This document shows positions 24,824 through 32,834 of a stretch of DNA of 64,000 nucleotides, in pieces; the stretch's first letter is position 1; each line of letters starts with the position of its first letter. The DNA comes from Streptomyces sp. NBC_01497 (GTDB taxonomy: Bacteria; Actinomycetota; Actinomycetes; Streptomycetales; Streptomycetaceae), in contig NZ_CP109427.1 of assembly GCF_036250695.1 (NCBI RefSeq), positions 4,588,001 through 4,652,000 of the forward strand. Reading direction: 5' to 3'. A program made the position numbers and the translations under genes. The notes under the pieces are model-generated. The model searched no databases. It had not been told where the DNA came from and was given only the letters and a program-made list of their open reading frames with translations.

Positions 24824-24850
24824 TCCCGGGGTGGACGGAGCACCCCGGGA
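24824..24850 (+). terminator. terminator-like hairpin between hydrolase gene and tRNA
   Basis: TCCCGGGGTG (24824-24833) and CACCCCGGGA (24841-24850) form a perfect 10-bp stem with a 7-base loop. No T-tract. Confidence 0.65.
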
Positions 24851-24857
24851 AACTGTG

Positions 24858-24863
24858 TAGACT
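24858..24863 (+). promoter_or_regulatory. -10 element of the tRNA-Thr promoter
   Basis: TAGACT is a close match to the HrdB-type -10 and lies 39 bases before the mature tRNA end. The -35 position falls in the preceding hairpin and is not a good match. Confidence 0.4.
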
Positions 24864-24901
24864 TGGCGTCGCCGCTGATCGCACCATGGTGCAGTCGGCA
24901 C

Positions 24902-24975
24902 GCCGCCTTAGCTCAGTTGGCCAGAGCAACGCACTCGTAATGCGTAGGTCTCGGGTTCGAATCCCGAAGGCGGCT
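24902..24975 (+). tRNA. tRNA-Thr (anticodon CGT)
   Basis: The cloverleaf is complete: acceptor GCCGCCT/AGGCGGC, D arm with AGCTCAGTTGG, anticodon stem ACGCA/TGCGT with loop CTCGTAA (anticodon CGT, reads ACG), T arm TCGGG-TTCGAAT-CCCGA, discriminator T. CCA is not encoded. It is followed at once by a strong terminator. tRNA 3' ends are common integration sites, and accessory genes start just beyond, but no integrase or duplicated tRNA end is visible. Confidence 0.97.
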
Positions 24976-24980
24976 CATCC

Positions 24981-25016
24981 AAACCGCAGGTCAGACATTG
25001 TCTGACCTGCGGTTTT
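24981..25016 (+). terminator. tRNA-Thr terminator
   Basis: A perfect 15-bp stem (AAACCGCAGGTCAGA at 24981-24995 with its complement at 25001-25015), five-base loop and a run of six T. Confidence 0.95.
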
Positions 25017-25116
25017 TTGGCTGTCGGAGGCGCCTGCGCCGCTTCGCGCGAGCGGCCCGGGACGGGGTGGTCTCCGTTACGGGCTCAAAAGTGGCGCTCT
25101 CCGGCCGGCGGCTCGT

Positions 25117-26322
25117 TCATCCCAGGCGGTCGAGCAGCAGGTTCGCGGCCACCGCGGCTCCGTCGGTGCGGATCTGGGGGCCCAGGGCCTGGGCCCGTGC
25201 CCGGGTGTCGGGGGCCAGGGCTGTCTTGAGCGCGAGGTTCAGGGATTCGGTGGTCGGGGTCGGGCCCTCGTGTGCCGCGCCGATGCCGAGGTCCGCGACC
25301 CGGCCGGCCCAGTACGGCATGTCCGACAGCTGGGGCGGGACCACCACCTGCGGGACGCCCGCCCGGGCGGCCGTCATCGTCGTGCCCGCGCCGCCGTGGT
25401 GCAGAACGGCCGCCACCCTGGTGAACAGGCGCTGGTGGTTGACCTCGCCGATCGCGAAGCAGTCGTCCTGGTCGTCGATCAGGCCCAGGCCGGCCCAGCC
25501 GCGGGAGACGAGTGCGCGGTGGCCCTGCGCGCGGATCGCCTCGATGGTCCTGCGGGGGGTGTCCTGCGACGGGCTCATGCTGCCGAAGCCGACGTAGACG
25601 GGCGGTGTGCCCGCGTCCAGGAAGGTCACCAGGTCGGCCGGGAGCGGGCGTTCGTCGGCGGTGCTCCACGCACCCGTCTGTGTCACGTCGAGGCCGGGGG
25701 TCCGCCGCCACGGTCCGAGGACCGGGTCCGCTGCCAGCCACGGCCGGTCGGTGTAGACGTGACGACGGACGTCGACCACCGGTGGCAGGCCGATCGATGC
25801 CCGGCGGCCGTTGAGTATCTCGCCGAATTGCGCGTCGACGTTGCGGGCGTCCAGCTCCCACCGCTTCCGGTTGTCGTTCGTCTCCGGCTCCGGCCAGCCC
25901 GGCCGTGGCGGCGGCGCGTGGTGCGGCGAGGGCAGTTGGACCGCCGAATAGCTCGCGTACACGTAGCGGATGCCGGCGGCCTCGGCAACGGACCGCGCGG
26001 CGATCTGCGCCAGGCCGGCCGCGACCAGGACGTCGCATCCGTCGGCGGCGGCGGGGAAGAGGTCGAACTGCGTGTCGACCATCTCGTTGCGGGCCCGGGA
26101 CAGTTCCGCCGCCGACGGCAGTGTCTCCGTGCGTTTCGCCGCCCGTACCGGGGGGCCGACCGGCACCAGCCGTACGCCGAGACCTGCCAGCCGTTGCGCG
26201 AACTCCTCGTCAGGCGGGGCGCACATCCGCACCTCCGCGCCGCCTGTTCGTAGCCGCACCGCGAGTGCCACCAGCGGTTCGACATCGCCACGCGTCCCGT
26301 AGGTCGACAGCAACACCCGCAT
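25117..26322 (-). CDS. family 1 glycosyltransferase, macrolide/antibiotic type
   Basis: 401 residues from an ATG preceded by AGAGGAG. GT-B fold: N-terminal MRVLLSTYGTRGDVEPLVAL (acceptor domain start), C-terminal nucleotide-sugar site with VLHHGGAGTTMTAARAGVP, the signature of the UGT/MGT family, and QLSDMPYWA at the sugar contact. Such enzymes transfer a sugar from UDP- or dTDP-sugars to small hydrophobic acceptors, for example in inactivation of macrolides or tailoring of natural products. No biosynthetic cluster surrounds it, so self-resistance or xenobiotic glycosylation is a reasonable guess. It converges on tRNA-Thr and opens the accessory region. Confidence 0.9.
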   Translation of the reverse strand: MRVLLSTYGTRGDVEPLVALAVRLRTGGAEVRMCAPPDEEFAQRLAGLGVRLVPVGPPVRAAKRTETLPSAAELSRARNEMVDTQFDLFPAAADGCDVLVAAGLAQIAARSVAEAAGIRYVYASYSAVQLPSPHHAPPPRPGWPEPETNDNRKRWELDARNVDAQFGEILNGRRASIGLPPVVDVRRHVYTDRPWLAADPVLGPWRRTPGLDVTQTGAWSTADERPLPADLVTFLDAGTPPVYVGFGSMSPSQDTPRRTIEAIRAQGHRALVSRGWAGLGLIDDQDDCFAIGEVNHQRLFTRVAAVLHHGGAGTTMTAARAGVPQVVVPPQLSDMPYWAGRVADLGIGAAHEGPTPTTESLNLALKTALAPDTRARAQALGPQIRTDGAAVAANLLLDRLG

Positions 26323-26749
26323 GGTGGCTCCTCTTTCGGTCGTGTTCCGATGAGTCCGGGCCCGTACCGCTCAGCCGTCGCGCGGTCCGCGCCGACGGCG
26401 ATGTGTCGGTCGTGGCTGGTGTGCGGGCAGCAGTGTACGTCGGGGGGCGCTCGATGCGGCGGGTCGGCCGGTCGGGCCGCGCGACGACCGGACGCGTTCC
26501 GTTTATCGGCCAACTCGGCGGTGTAAAGGCCGACTTCTGCCCCCCGGGTGGCGGCCCGGGACTCCCGGGTCACCTTGCGGACGGTCGTGCCGATCAAGCA
26601 ACGCTCCCTCTCGCGTGGGGCCGTGCCCGGTGGCTACGGTGAGCGCCAGCGTGCCTGCCCACGCGGCGTCGCAGTGCCGGCCTTGGGCGGCCCGTGGCGG
26701 CGAGGCAAGCGGGGTTACCCGATCGTCAACACAACCTGAGAGCCAACCG
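26323..26749. other. divergent promoter gap, no gene seen
   Basis: 427 bp between the leftward glycosyltransferase and the rightward nucleotidyltransferase. No convincing ORF, repeat or hairpin was found. Base composition drops slightly towards the right, where the next gene also begins with less biased codons. Confidence 0.4.
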
Positions 26750-27469
26750 ATGCCCAGTTCGTCATCGCCCACCCCTGATGTTTCGATTGTCATGCCCTGC
26801 GCAGGATTCGGGACGCGCTTCGGGGCGCCCTACTCGAAGGAGCTGCACTGTCTGGCTCCTGGGGTCACGGTGCTCGACCGCAGCCTGGAGCCCGTTGTCG
26901 AACTGGCGAGAAGTGGGCTGAACGTGCGCCTGGTCGTCGTCTTCAGGACGCACAAGCTGGACACGGTGAGCTATCTCGCGCGTTACGCGGAGACCCTTCA
27001 AGTGGTCTTCGTCTACCAGGACGAGTCGTTGGAACAGGGTCTCGACGGCGCGATCCGGTCGGCCCTGCCGATGACGCAAGGGCCGGTGGCCCTTGTTCTT
27101 CCTGACATCGTTCTCTCCGGCGCGGGGAGCACCGGCAGTCTGCTCGCCGCCTTGCGGCACGTGGGGACGTCAGGTGTGGGGGCGACCGGTTGGAGCGTGG
27201 TGGCCACCGAGGAGCGCGATCCCGACACGCTGCGGCAGATGGGCGCGCTGGCCGTGGTCGAGGACGGCGGTGTCCTGACGGTCAAGGAGGCCACCGACAA
27301 GCCGGCCGATCCTTCGGGCTTCAACGCGTTCTGGGGCATGGTGGCAGTGGCCGAGGACGAGGCGCACCGGTTGCCCGACGTGGCGAGCAAAGGGGTGGTC
27401 AGTCCCCTGGCTGGGGCGGTCGCCCTGATGGTGGACGGGATCGTCAACTACAACACCGTCGCCGGCTGA
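26750..27469 (+). CDS. nucleotidyltransferase-like protein (sugar-1-phosphate type)
   Basis: 239 residues from an ATG with a weak GAGAG upstream. After an unstructured start, VMPCAGFGTRFGAPYSKEL (about residues 14-32) matches the GxGTRxxxxxSK(E/P) signature of NDP-sugar pyrophosphorylases: the Arg binds phosphate and the Lys binds the sugar phosphate. VALVLPDIVLSGAG corresponds to the metal-binding (G)D segment. The protein ends without the left-handed beta-helix of longer relatives. A CDP/UTP/dTTP sugar transferase role is plausible, but the cognate sugar is unknown. Codon use in the first third is less GC-biased than in neighbouring genes, compatible with transfer. It may supply activated sugar for the adjacent glycosyltransferase, though the genes are divergent. 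Confidence 0.75.
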   Translation: MPSSSSPTPDVSIVMPCAGFGTRFGAPYSKELHCLAPGVTVLDRSLEPVVELARSGLNVRLVVVFRTHKLDTVSYLARYAETLQVVFVYQDESLEQGLDGAIRSALPMTQGPVALVLPDIVLSGAGSTGSLLAALRHVGTSGVGATGWSVVATEERDPDTLRQMGALAVVEDGGVLTVKEATDKPADPSGFNAFWGMVAVAEDEAHRLPDVASKGVVSPLAGAVALMVDGIVNYNTVAG

Positions 27470-27873
27470 CTCCTCAAGGCGCCAACCGGCTGGTGTGCTG
27501 GCGGCCCGGCCCCTCGTCGGTCTCGGTGGCCGACGTGCTGCCGGGCGGTCGGGACGCCGCGTGCGGCTCGGCCTGTTCTCGCTCGGGCGTTCGCGGTCCC
27601 GGGCCCCGCGCGTGTTGCGACGAGCGGGGACGAGAGGGGACGGGTACGGATCGCTGGCATCGGGCGCTGTCATCGGGCACGCCCTTTTCCGGGCGCCGAC
27701 CTGTCCTGGCCGAGGGCTGTGGATGCCTGTCCGCCTATTACGCCGGCAGGGGATAAATATTCTGATAGTGGGGTTTTGTCCTGCTCGTTATCTGTACCGC
27801 GTGTTTACCGTGGCGATCGCGCGTCGGCTCGACTTCGGCGCGGTGGCCCCTCGGCGAACTGGAAGGAGCGAGC
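27470..27873. other. gap with AT-rich promoter-like patch
   Basis: 404 bp without a credible gene. Around 27745-27800 lies an AT-rich segment (GGATAAATATTCTGATAG), the most AT-rich of this region, likely to hold the promoter of the secreted protein that follows. Hexamers TATTCT (27758-27763) and TTGTCC downstream can be noted, but no confident -35/-10 pair. Confidence 0.4.
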
Positions 27874-28698
27874 GTGACCGCTCGCATTGACATGTACAGG
27901 AAGACCGCTCTCGCGGTCACGGCGCTGGCCGCCCTCACCTTCTCGACCATCTCCGCGTCGGCCTCAGCTCCCGCCACGGGCGGGAGTCACGCGGGCGTGA
28001 ATCACCGGGGCGAGGACCACTGGGGCGTGATCACGCGCAACACGATCGGTTCCCCCGTCGCCGATCTGCGGAACGGGCCCTTCGGCTCGGCCGGTGTGCA
28101 GGGACCCGCCGCAAGGCCGCCCTACGGAAGGGGCAGCCTCGGCATCGAGGTGGCCGACCACTCCACCTCGCTGACTCCGCCCAGTGAGAAAGTCGACTTC
28201 GGCAACGAGGTCGATTTCTATGGTGACCCGGTGCTGGGCCTCAAGCGCGTCGGGTTCCACGTTTTCCAGACCGACGAGAACATCGCCTACGGCGGCGGCG
28301 GCGCGAACGGTGCCAAGAACATGCCGAACATCAGGTTCGAGATCGATCCGAACCTGGCCGCGGCTCCCACCACCCACTACTCCACGATGAACTGGCAGCC
28401 GGACGCCTCCCCGGTGACGGGCGAGTGGAGTCCCTACCTCGACGCCACCACCACCGGCAGCTGGTTCCTCACGGGCAACGCGGGCACCGTGACCGGTTGC
28501 GACCTGGCCGGCCCGTGCACCTTCCAGGAGCTGAGGACCGCGCTGAACGACGGAGGCGCGGCCCCGACCATCAAGACCGCCGCAGTGGGTAAGGGGCGGG
28601 ACTACATGTGGATCGGAGCCGTCGACGGGCTCCGGATCAACCAGGATGTCTACGACTTCGAGGCCGACGGCGTTCACCGGCTCCGCCGCGGCTGGTGA
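27874..28698 (+). CDS. secreted protein of unknown function
   Basis: 274 residues from a GTG with an excellent GGAAGGAG. A signal peptide (basic MTARIDMYRK, hydrophobic core, Ala-Ser-Ala end near residue 32) indicates export by Sec. The mature part is rich in Gly, Asn, Asp and aromatic residues, with segments VDFGNEVDFYGDP and FEIDPNL, and a single Cys pair (GCDLAGPC) that may form a small loop. It looks like a beta-rich extracellular domain. No catalytic motif or known family is recognised. Its own promoter and a terminator-like hairpin (28704-28745) make it a single-gene unit. Confidence 0.75.
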   Translation: MTARIDMYRKTALAVTALAALTFSTISASASAPATGGSHAGVNHRGEDHWGVITRNTIGSPVADLRNGPFGSAGVQGPAARPPYGRGSLGIEVADHSTSLTPPSEKVDFGNEVDFYGDPVLGLKRVGFHVFQTDENIAYGGGGANGAKNMPNIRFEIDPNLAAAPTTHYSTMNWQPDASPVTGEWSPYLDATTTGSWFLTGNAGTVTGCDLAGPCTFQELRTALNDGGAAPTIKTAAVGKGRDYMWIGAVDGLRINQDVYDFEADGVHRLRRGW

Positions 28699-28703
28699 GC
28701 AGC

Positions 28704-28745
28704 GTCGGAGCCGGCGCGGTGCGTGACGACCGTGTCGGCTCCGAC
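28704..28745. terminator. hairpin between convergent secreted-protein and efflux genes
   Basis: GTCGGAGCCG (28704-28713) and CGGCTCCGAC (28736-28745) form a perfect 10-bp stem, and the 22-base loop contains further GCGGT/ACCGT pairing. Bidirectional use is possible. Confidence 0.55.
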
Positions 28746-28929
28746 CCACCGCGACTCGCACAGGGTCCGACGCGGGCTCGCGGTGCGATCGGGGGCATCC
28801 ACCAGGTTGCGGGATCAGCTGGTGCTGTCGCGATCGGCACTCGCCCGGTCACGGCGGTCCGAGGCGCCACCGGTGGGCCGGGCCGCCGGCTGCGCGTGAA
28901 CGCCGCCGGTGCGGGCGGGTGGCTCGGGG

Positions 28930-30375
28930 TCAACCGTGGGCCTGCTGCGCGTGCTTGGGCAGGAGGCCCACCAGCAGCAGCGTCAGGAAGCCGAGGCCCG
29001 CGGTGATGCCGAAGACCAGTTCCGCCGCCGCGAGGTAGGAATGGACGGACGCGTGGCCGACCCGGGTGAAGAACACCGTGCCGAGGGCGGCGACGCCGAT
29101 GGCGCCCGCGAACTGCTGGACGGCGTTGAGCAGTCCCGCGCCGGTGCCGACTTCCTCGGCCGTGGCATCGCCGATGATGAAATCGACCAACGGGACGAAC
29201 ACCAGCCCGGAGCCGAAACCGGTCAGCAGCAGCGCGGGCGCCAGCTTCCAGAAGGTGATGTCGGCGCCCCAGTGGGCGACGGACCACCACAGGGCCAGCA
29301 GACCGGCGACGGCGATGGACAGCCCCAGGTGCAGGGTGGCGCGTCCCAGCTTCTCGGCGAGAACGGCGCCCGCGAGCAGGACGGCGACGGCGGTGCCGAG
29401 GGCCCAGGGGATCAGCGTGAGGCCGGTGTGCAGGGGCGTCCAGTGCATGCCCTGCTGCAGGAGCAGGTTGATGACGAGCACGAACGCGCTCAGTGACGCG
29501 TAGAACCCGGCCACGATCAGCAGACCGACGACGAAGCTGCGCTTGCGGAACAGCGACGGTGTGATGACCGGGTGCTCGCTGCGGCGTTGGGAGACGACGA
29601 ACAGTGCGAGCAGGACGATGGCGGCGGCCATCATGGCGTACGTCCAGGGGGGCCAGCCGAGATCGCGTCCCTGGATGAGCGGGACGATGAGCAGGGCCGA
29701 GGCCGCGGTGAGCAGTCCGACGCCGGTGAGGTCGAGGCGGGCGGTCGGGTCCTCGCCGCCGCGGCGGGGCAGGACGCGCCGGCCGAGCGCGAGGGCGGCG
29801 ACGCCGAACGGGACGTTGATCAGGAAGATCGATCGCCACTGGCTGCCGAACAGGTCGAGGTGGAGCAGCCAGCCGGCCAGGATGGGTCCGGCCACCATGG
29901 TCAGGCCCATCAGCGGGCCGACCGGGGTCAGCGCCTTGCGCAGGTGCTGGGGCGGGAAGACGACCTTCACCAGGGCCAGTCCCTGCGGGATCATGACCGA
30001 TCCGCACAGGCCCTGCAGCGTCCGGGCGACGATCAGGAAGACCACGTGGGGGGCGAGACCGCAGGCGAGCGAGGCCAGGGTGAAGCCGCTCATGCCGAGC
30101 AGGAACAGTCGTCGGCGCCCGAGCAGGTCCCCGAGCCGTCCTGAGGTGACGAGGCCGAGCGCGAAGGCCGCGGTGTAGGCGCTGAGCACCCACTGCACGG
30201 TGACCTGGTCACCGCCGAGATCGGCGCGGATCGAGGGGCCCGCGAGGTTGGCGACGCTGGAGTCGATCAGATCCATGATGTCGGCCAGGATCACGACGAC
30301 CAGGACGAGCCCCGCGGTGCGCAGGGGCAGCGTGCTGGTGGTGGGCGCCCGGGGTGGGCGCTGGATAATGGACAC
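28930..30375 (-). CDS. MFS drug exporter, DHA2 (14-helix) family
   Basis: 481 residues from a GTG at 30375, chosen because a promoter on the same strand (TTGTCA, 17 bp, TAGAAC) ends seven bases before it; an ATG at 30411 would lie inside the promoter. About 14 hydrophobic helices. Motif A is GRLGDLLGRRRLF, motif C-like GPLMGLTMVAGPILAGWL, and D of helix 1 is in DIMDLIDSSVANLAGP, all typical of QacA/EmrB-type proton-drug antiporters. It would pump hydrophobic drugs or an endogenous metabolite. It is divergently transcribed from a TetR regulator with palindromic operators between them, a standard efflux-control pair. Confidence 0.93.
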   Translation of the reverse strand: MSIIQRPPRAPTTSTLPLRTAGLVLVVVILADIMDLIDSSVANLAGPSIRADLGGDQVTVQWVLSAYTAAFALGLVTSGRLGDLLGRRRLFLLGMSGFTLASLACGLAPHVVFLIVARTLQGLCGSVMIPQGLALVKVVFPPQHLRKALTPVGPLMGLTMVAGPILAGWLLHLDLFGSQWRSIFLINVPFGVAALALGRRVLPRRGGEDPTARLDLTGVGLLTAASALLIVPLIQGRDLGWPPWTYAMMAAAIVLLALFVVSQRRSEHPVITPSLFRKRSFVVGLLIVAGFYASLSAFVLVINLLLQQGMHWTPLHTGLTLIPWALGTAVAVLLAGAVLAEKLGRATLHLGLSIAVAGLLALWWSVAHWGADITFWKLAPALLLTGFGSGLVFVPLVDFIIGDATAEEVGTGAGLLNAVQQFAGAIGVAALGTVFFTRVGHASVHSYLAAAELVFGITAGLGFLTLLLVGLLPKHAQQAHG

Positions 30376-30382
30376 GAACACT

Positions 30383-30464
30383 GTTCTACAGTGGATCGCC
30401 GTTCGTGACAAGACGAACGGCGTTCGCCATAGCGCGGAACGCCGTTCGCCGACGTGGCTAGACT
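30383..30464. promoter_or_regulatory. divergent promoters with TetR operators
   Basis: Leftward promoter: -35 TTGTCA (complement of 30406-30411), 17-bp spacer, -10 TAGAAC (complement of 30383-30388). Rightward -10 TAGACT at 30459-30464, seven bases before the tetR ATG. Operators: palindrome CGCCGTTCGT-N6-ACGAACGGCG at 30397-30422 over the leftward -35, and two 11-bp palindromes GAACGGCGTTC (30415-30425) and GAACGCCGTTC (30438-30448) with centres 23 bp apart. The second sits where the rightward -35 should be, so one regulator could shut both genes. Confidence 0.8.
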
Positions 30465-30471
30465 GCCGGGT

Positions 30472-31209
30472 ATGTCACCGACTCCGCAGCAGCGACGCGA
30501 AGCGCGGCACCAGCTGGGCACCGGCTCCGGCACGCCCGCGGCCCGGCGCGGACCCTCCGGCGGGCGCAAGAAGCCGATCACGGTCGAGGCCATCATCGGC
30601 GCCGCGTTCGGCATCGTGGAGACGGAGGGCTACGAGGCCCTCACGATGCGGCGTCTGGCCACCGCGCTGGAGACGGGACCGTCGTCGCTCTACGCGCACG
30701 TGGTCAACAAGGAGGACCTGGACGAGCTGCTCATCGGCCGTCTGTGCGCCAAGATCGACCTGCCGGAGCCGGAGCCCGACCGCTGGCGGCAGCAGATCAT
30801 CAGCATCTGCACCCAACTGCGTGACCAGTACCTGCGCTACCCGGGTATCTCGCGGGCCGCCTTCGCCGCCGCACCGTCCAACCTGGACACGCTGCGCGTC
30901 AGCGAGGGCATGTTCGCCGTCCTGCTCGCCGGGGGCATCGACCCGCAGTCCGCCGCCTGGGCGATCGACTCGCTGTCTCTGTACATCAGCGCCTACAGCC
31001 TTGAGGTCTCCCTCGCGAAGGAACGGCTCAACCGCTCGGGCGACAACTGGGTGGTCAGCCGCGACGAGCTGCTGCGCCGGTTCGCGGCACTGCCCGCCAC
31101 CTTCCCCCACACCAAGCGGTACGCCGCAGAACTCACCGCCGGCACCATCCACGACCGCTTCGACTTCTCCGTCGGCCTGCTGATCGACGGGCTCCCCGGG
31201 GCCCGCTGA
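30472..31209 (+). CDS. TetR-family transcriptional regulator of the adjacent exporter
   Basis: 245 residues from the ATG at 30472, which lacks a ribosome site and is seven bases from a -10 element (leaderless). After a disordered Arg-rich N-terminal arm of about 40 residues comes the TetR HTH: IIGAAFGIVETEGYEALTMR, then RRLATALETGPSSLYAHVVNK with the recognition helix SSLYAHV. The C-terminal ligand domain resembles the TetR_C class seen in ActR-like repressors. It is expected to bind the palindromes at 30397-30448, repress itself and the exporter, and release on drug binding. Confidence 0.92.
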   Translation: MSPTPQQRREARHQLGTGSGTPAARRGPSGGRKKPITVEAIIGAAFGIVETEGYEALTMRRLATALETGPSSLYAHVVNKEDLDELLIGRLCAKIDLPEPEPDRWRQQIISICTQLRDQYLRYPGISRAAFAAAPSNLDTLRVSEGMFAVLLAGGIDPQSAAWAIDSLSLYISAYSLEVSLAKERLNRSGDNWVVSRDELLRRFAALPATFPHTKRYAAELTAGTIHDRFDFSVGLLIDGLPGAR

Positions 31210-31394
31210 GATCCGTGAACCTCCGTCGCGGGCCCGTCGCCGGATCCGAACGGTGGATCCGAACGGTGGTCAGGGGGCGGGCCGGCGGGCCGGCGACGAG
31301 CATCGTGACGAGCCTGCGTTCGTATGCGCCGGCTTGTTCGCGCCGGCGGGGTCGCTCGCACGGCTCGGCGACCAACCGTCGCTCGCGCGATGCC

Positions 31395-31448
31395 TGCGAT
31401 CGTCCGGCCTGCGATCGGTCCGCTCTGCGATCGGCGCGCCTACGATCG
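31395..31448 (+). repeat. four TGCGATCG direct repeats upstream of the acetyltransferase gene
   Basis: TGCGATCG at 31395-31402, 31410-31417 and 31426-31433, and TACGATCG at 31441-31448; spacing 15-16 bp. The last copy contains TACGAT (31441-31446), which stands six bases before the GTG and looks like the -10 of a leaderless transcript. The repeats could be operator iterons or a slippage tract. Confidence 0.65.
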
Positions 31449-31452
31449 GGGC

Positions 31453-31848
31453 GTGACGGTGAGATACGAGTGGCGCGGTGACTTCGACAACGGTTCCCTG
31501 GACGCGTTGCACGCCGAGGGCTTCGGGCATCCGCCGGACAACGCCGACTGGCGGGCTCAACTGGAGGGGCACAGTCTCGGCTGGGTCTGCGCGTGGGACG
31601 AGGGCGGCCTCGTGGGATTCGTCAACGTCGCCTGGGACGGCGGAGTCCACGCCTTCGTCCTGGACACCGTGGTGGCCCGGCGGCTACGGACGCGGGGGAT
31701 CGGCGCCGCCCTGATCGACACCGCCGCGCGAGAGGCGCGCGCGGCGAACTGCGAGTGGCTGCACGTCGATTTCGAGGACCACCTGGGTCCCTTCTACTTC
31801 GACGCGTGCGGCTTCCGGCCGACGAGCGCCGGTCTGATCGCTCTCTGA
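31453..31848 (+). CDS. GNAT-family N-acetyltransferase
   Basis: 131 residues from a GTG (no ribosome site; -10-like TACGAT six bases before). The GNAT core is visible: beta strands GWVCAWDEGGLVGFVNVAWDG, motif A VLDTVVARRLRTRGIGAALI with the RxxGIGxxL acetyl-CoA pyrophosphate loop, and the final FYFDACGFRPT motif B. It would transfer an acetyl group to an amine of a small molecule or protein; the substrate cannot be inferred. Stand-alone unit. Confidence 0.88.
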   Translation: MTVRYEWRGDFDNGSLDALHAEGFGHPPDNADWRAQLEGHSLGWVCAWDEGGLVGFVNVAWDGGVHAFVLDTVVARRLRTRGIGAALIDTAAREARAANCEWLHVDFEDHLGPFYFDACGFRPTSAGLIAL

Positions 31849-32112
31849 CCCCGCACGGCTGCGGCTGCGGCAGTGGCGGCAGGAGGAGGAAGCGGTCGCG
31901 GAAGGGTCCCGACGGACCGGTGAACTGCCGCCGTCCTCAGGGGTGTTCGGCCCGTGGTTGGTGCCGCGCGCGGATGCCCGCGGTGAGAGCGACCGGACCC
32001 GATCGCCCCGGACCCGATCGCCGCAGAGCCCCAGAGCCGCATCGCCGCAGAGCCGTATGACCGCAGGGAAGTCCCGCAGGCGTGGCGGCGGTGACGTCCC
32101 GGGCGAGCGGGG

Positions 32113-32676
32113 TCAGTGCGCGGGCGCGGCGTGGGTCGTCTTCTTGCGGGCGCGGTAGGCGGCGGCCTTGATCTTGTTGCCACAGGATTCCATGCCGCAC
32201 CACTGCCGGCGCATGCCCCGCGAACGGTCGATGTAGACACGGGTGCACTCGGGGTTGTCGCACTCCTTGAGGAGCGGGACGTCGGGGCCGCTGAGGAGCT
32301 CGACGGCTCCCCGGGCGACGGTGGACAGGGCCTCCGGCGCCGTCGCCTTCGTCCACCGGCCCGACGGGGTGAGCCGGGGTGCCGCCGCGGGCTCGCCCGC
32401 GGCCCCGTTCAGGGTGGCCAGTGCCTCGTGGTCGTACTCCTCGCCGAGGCGGCGGGCGGTGATCAACTGGTAGATCGCCTCACGGACCGTCGCCGCCCGG
32501 TCGACGTCCGCCTGGCCGCCGACGTCGACCGCGTCGACGATCCCGGATTCCAGGTACCAGGCGGTCAGCCTGTCGGGCGTCGCGAACATCTCGAACCGCA
32601 CCGTACGGCGCGCTCGCAGCGTCGCGGCGAAGTCGAGGGCCGGGTTTCCGCATACGAAGACATGATTCGGATTCAC
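32113..32676 (-). CDS. CGNR zinc-finger transcriptional regulator (ABATE domain)
   Basis: 187 residues from a GTG at 32676; earlier in-frame codons read into poor sequence. The N-terminus VFVCGNPALDFA starts the ABATE (DUF1470) domain, a presumed ligand-binding region. The C-terminus is the CGNR zinc finger: ECDNPECTRVYID, then MRRQWCGMESCGNKIKAAAY, with four Cys for zinc and the CGNK variant of the CGNR signature. Such proteins are DNA-binding regulators widespread in actinobacteria. A promoter on its strand (TTGCCA, 17 bp, CAAAAT) ends six bases before the GTG, so the mRNA is leaderless. A CGTCACC-N9-type operator overlaps the -10 and start, suggesting autoregulation. Confidence 0.9.
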   Translation of the reverse strand: MNPNHVFVCGNPALDFAATLRARRTVRFEMFATPDRLTAWYLESGIVDAVDVGGQADVDRAATVREAIYQLITARRLGEEYDHEALATLNGAAGEPAAAPRLTPSGRWTKATAPEALSTVARGAVELLSGPDVPLLKECDNPECTRVYIDRSRGMRRQWCGMESCGNKIKAAAYRARKKTTHAAPAH

Positions 32677-32698
32677 GTCACCATTTTGGCAAGTGACG
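32676..32698. promoter_or_regulatory. CGTCACC-N9-GGTGACG operator, copy 1 (CGNR gene)
   Basis: CGTCACC (32676-32682), nine bases, AGTGACG (32692-32698). It covers the -10 and the start codon of the CGNR regulator. The arms match the copies at 33102 and 34503 with one deviation. Probable autoregulatory site. Confidence 0.7.
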
Positions 32699-32834
32699 TC
32701 CGCGTTGGCAAAGCCCGATACCTCTCCGTCCGCCGTTCCGGCCGGGCTCGTAGGGGGTTTCGGCGGGTGCCTCCTGGACGCCCGGCCGGCTGCGGGACGC
32801 GCTTCCGGTGGGCGCCTTTTCCGGAGGCGAAGGG

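Noticed and set aside
24902..25116. Integration site of a mobile element at tRNA-Thr
   Set aside because: No integrase, excisionase or repeated tRNA 3' end could be found in the window; the terminator directly follows the tRNA.
31849..32112. Directly repeated GATCGCC and CGCAGAGCC words after the acetyltransferase gene
   Set aside because: Short, imperfect and without symmetry or promoter context; probably local slippage.
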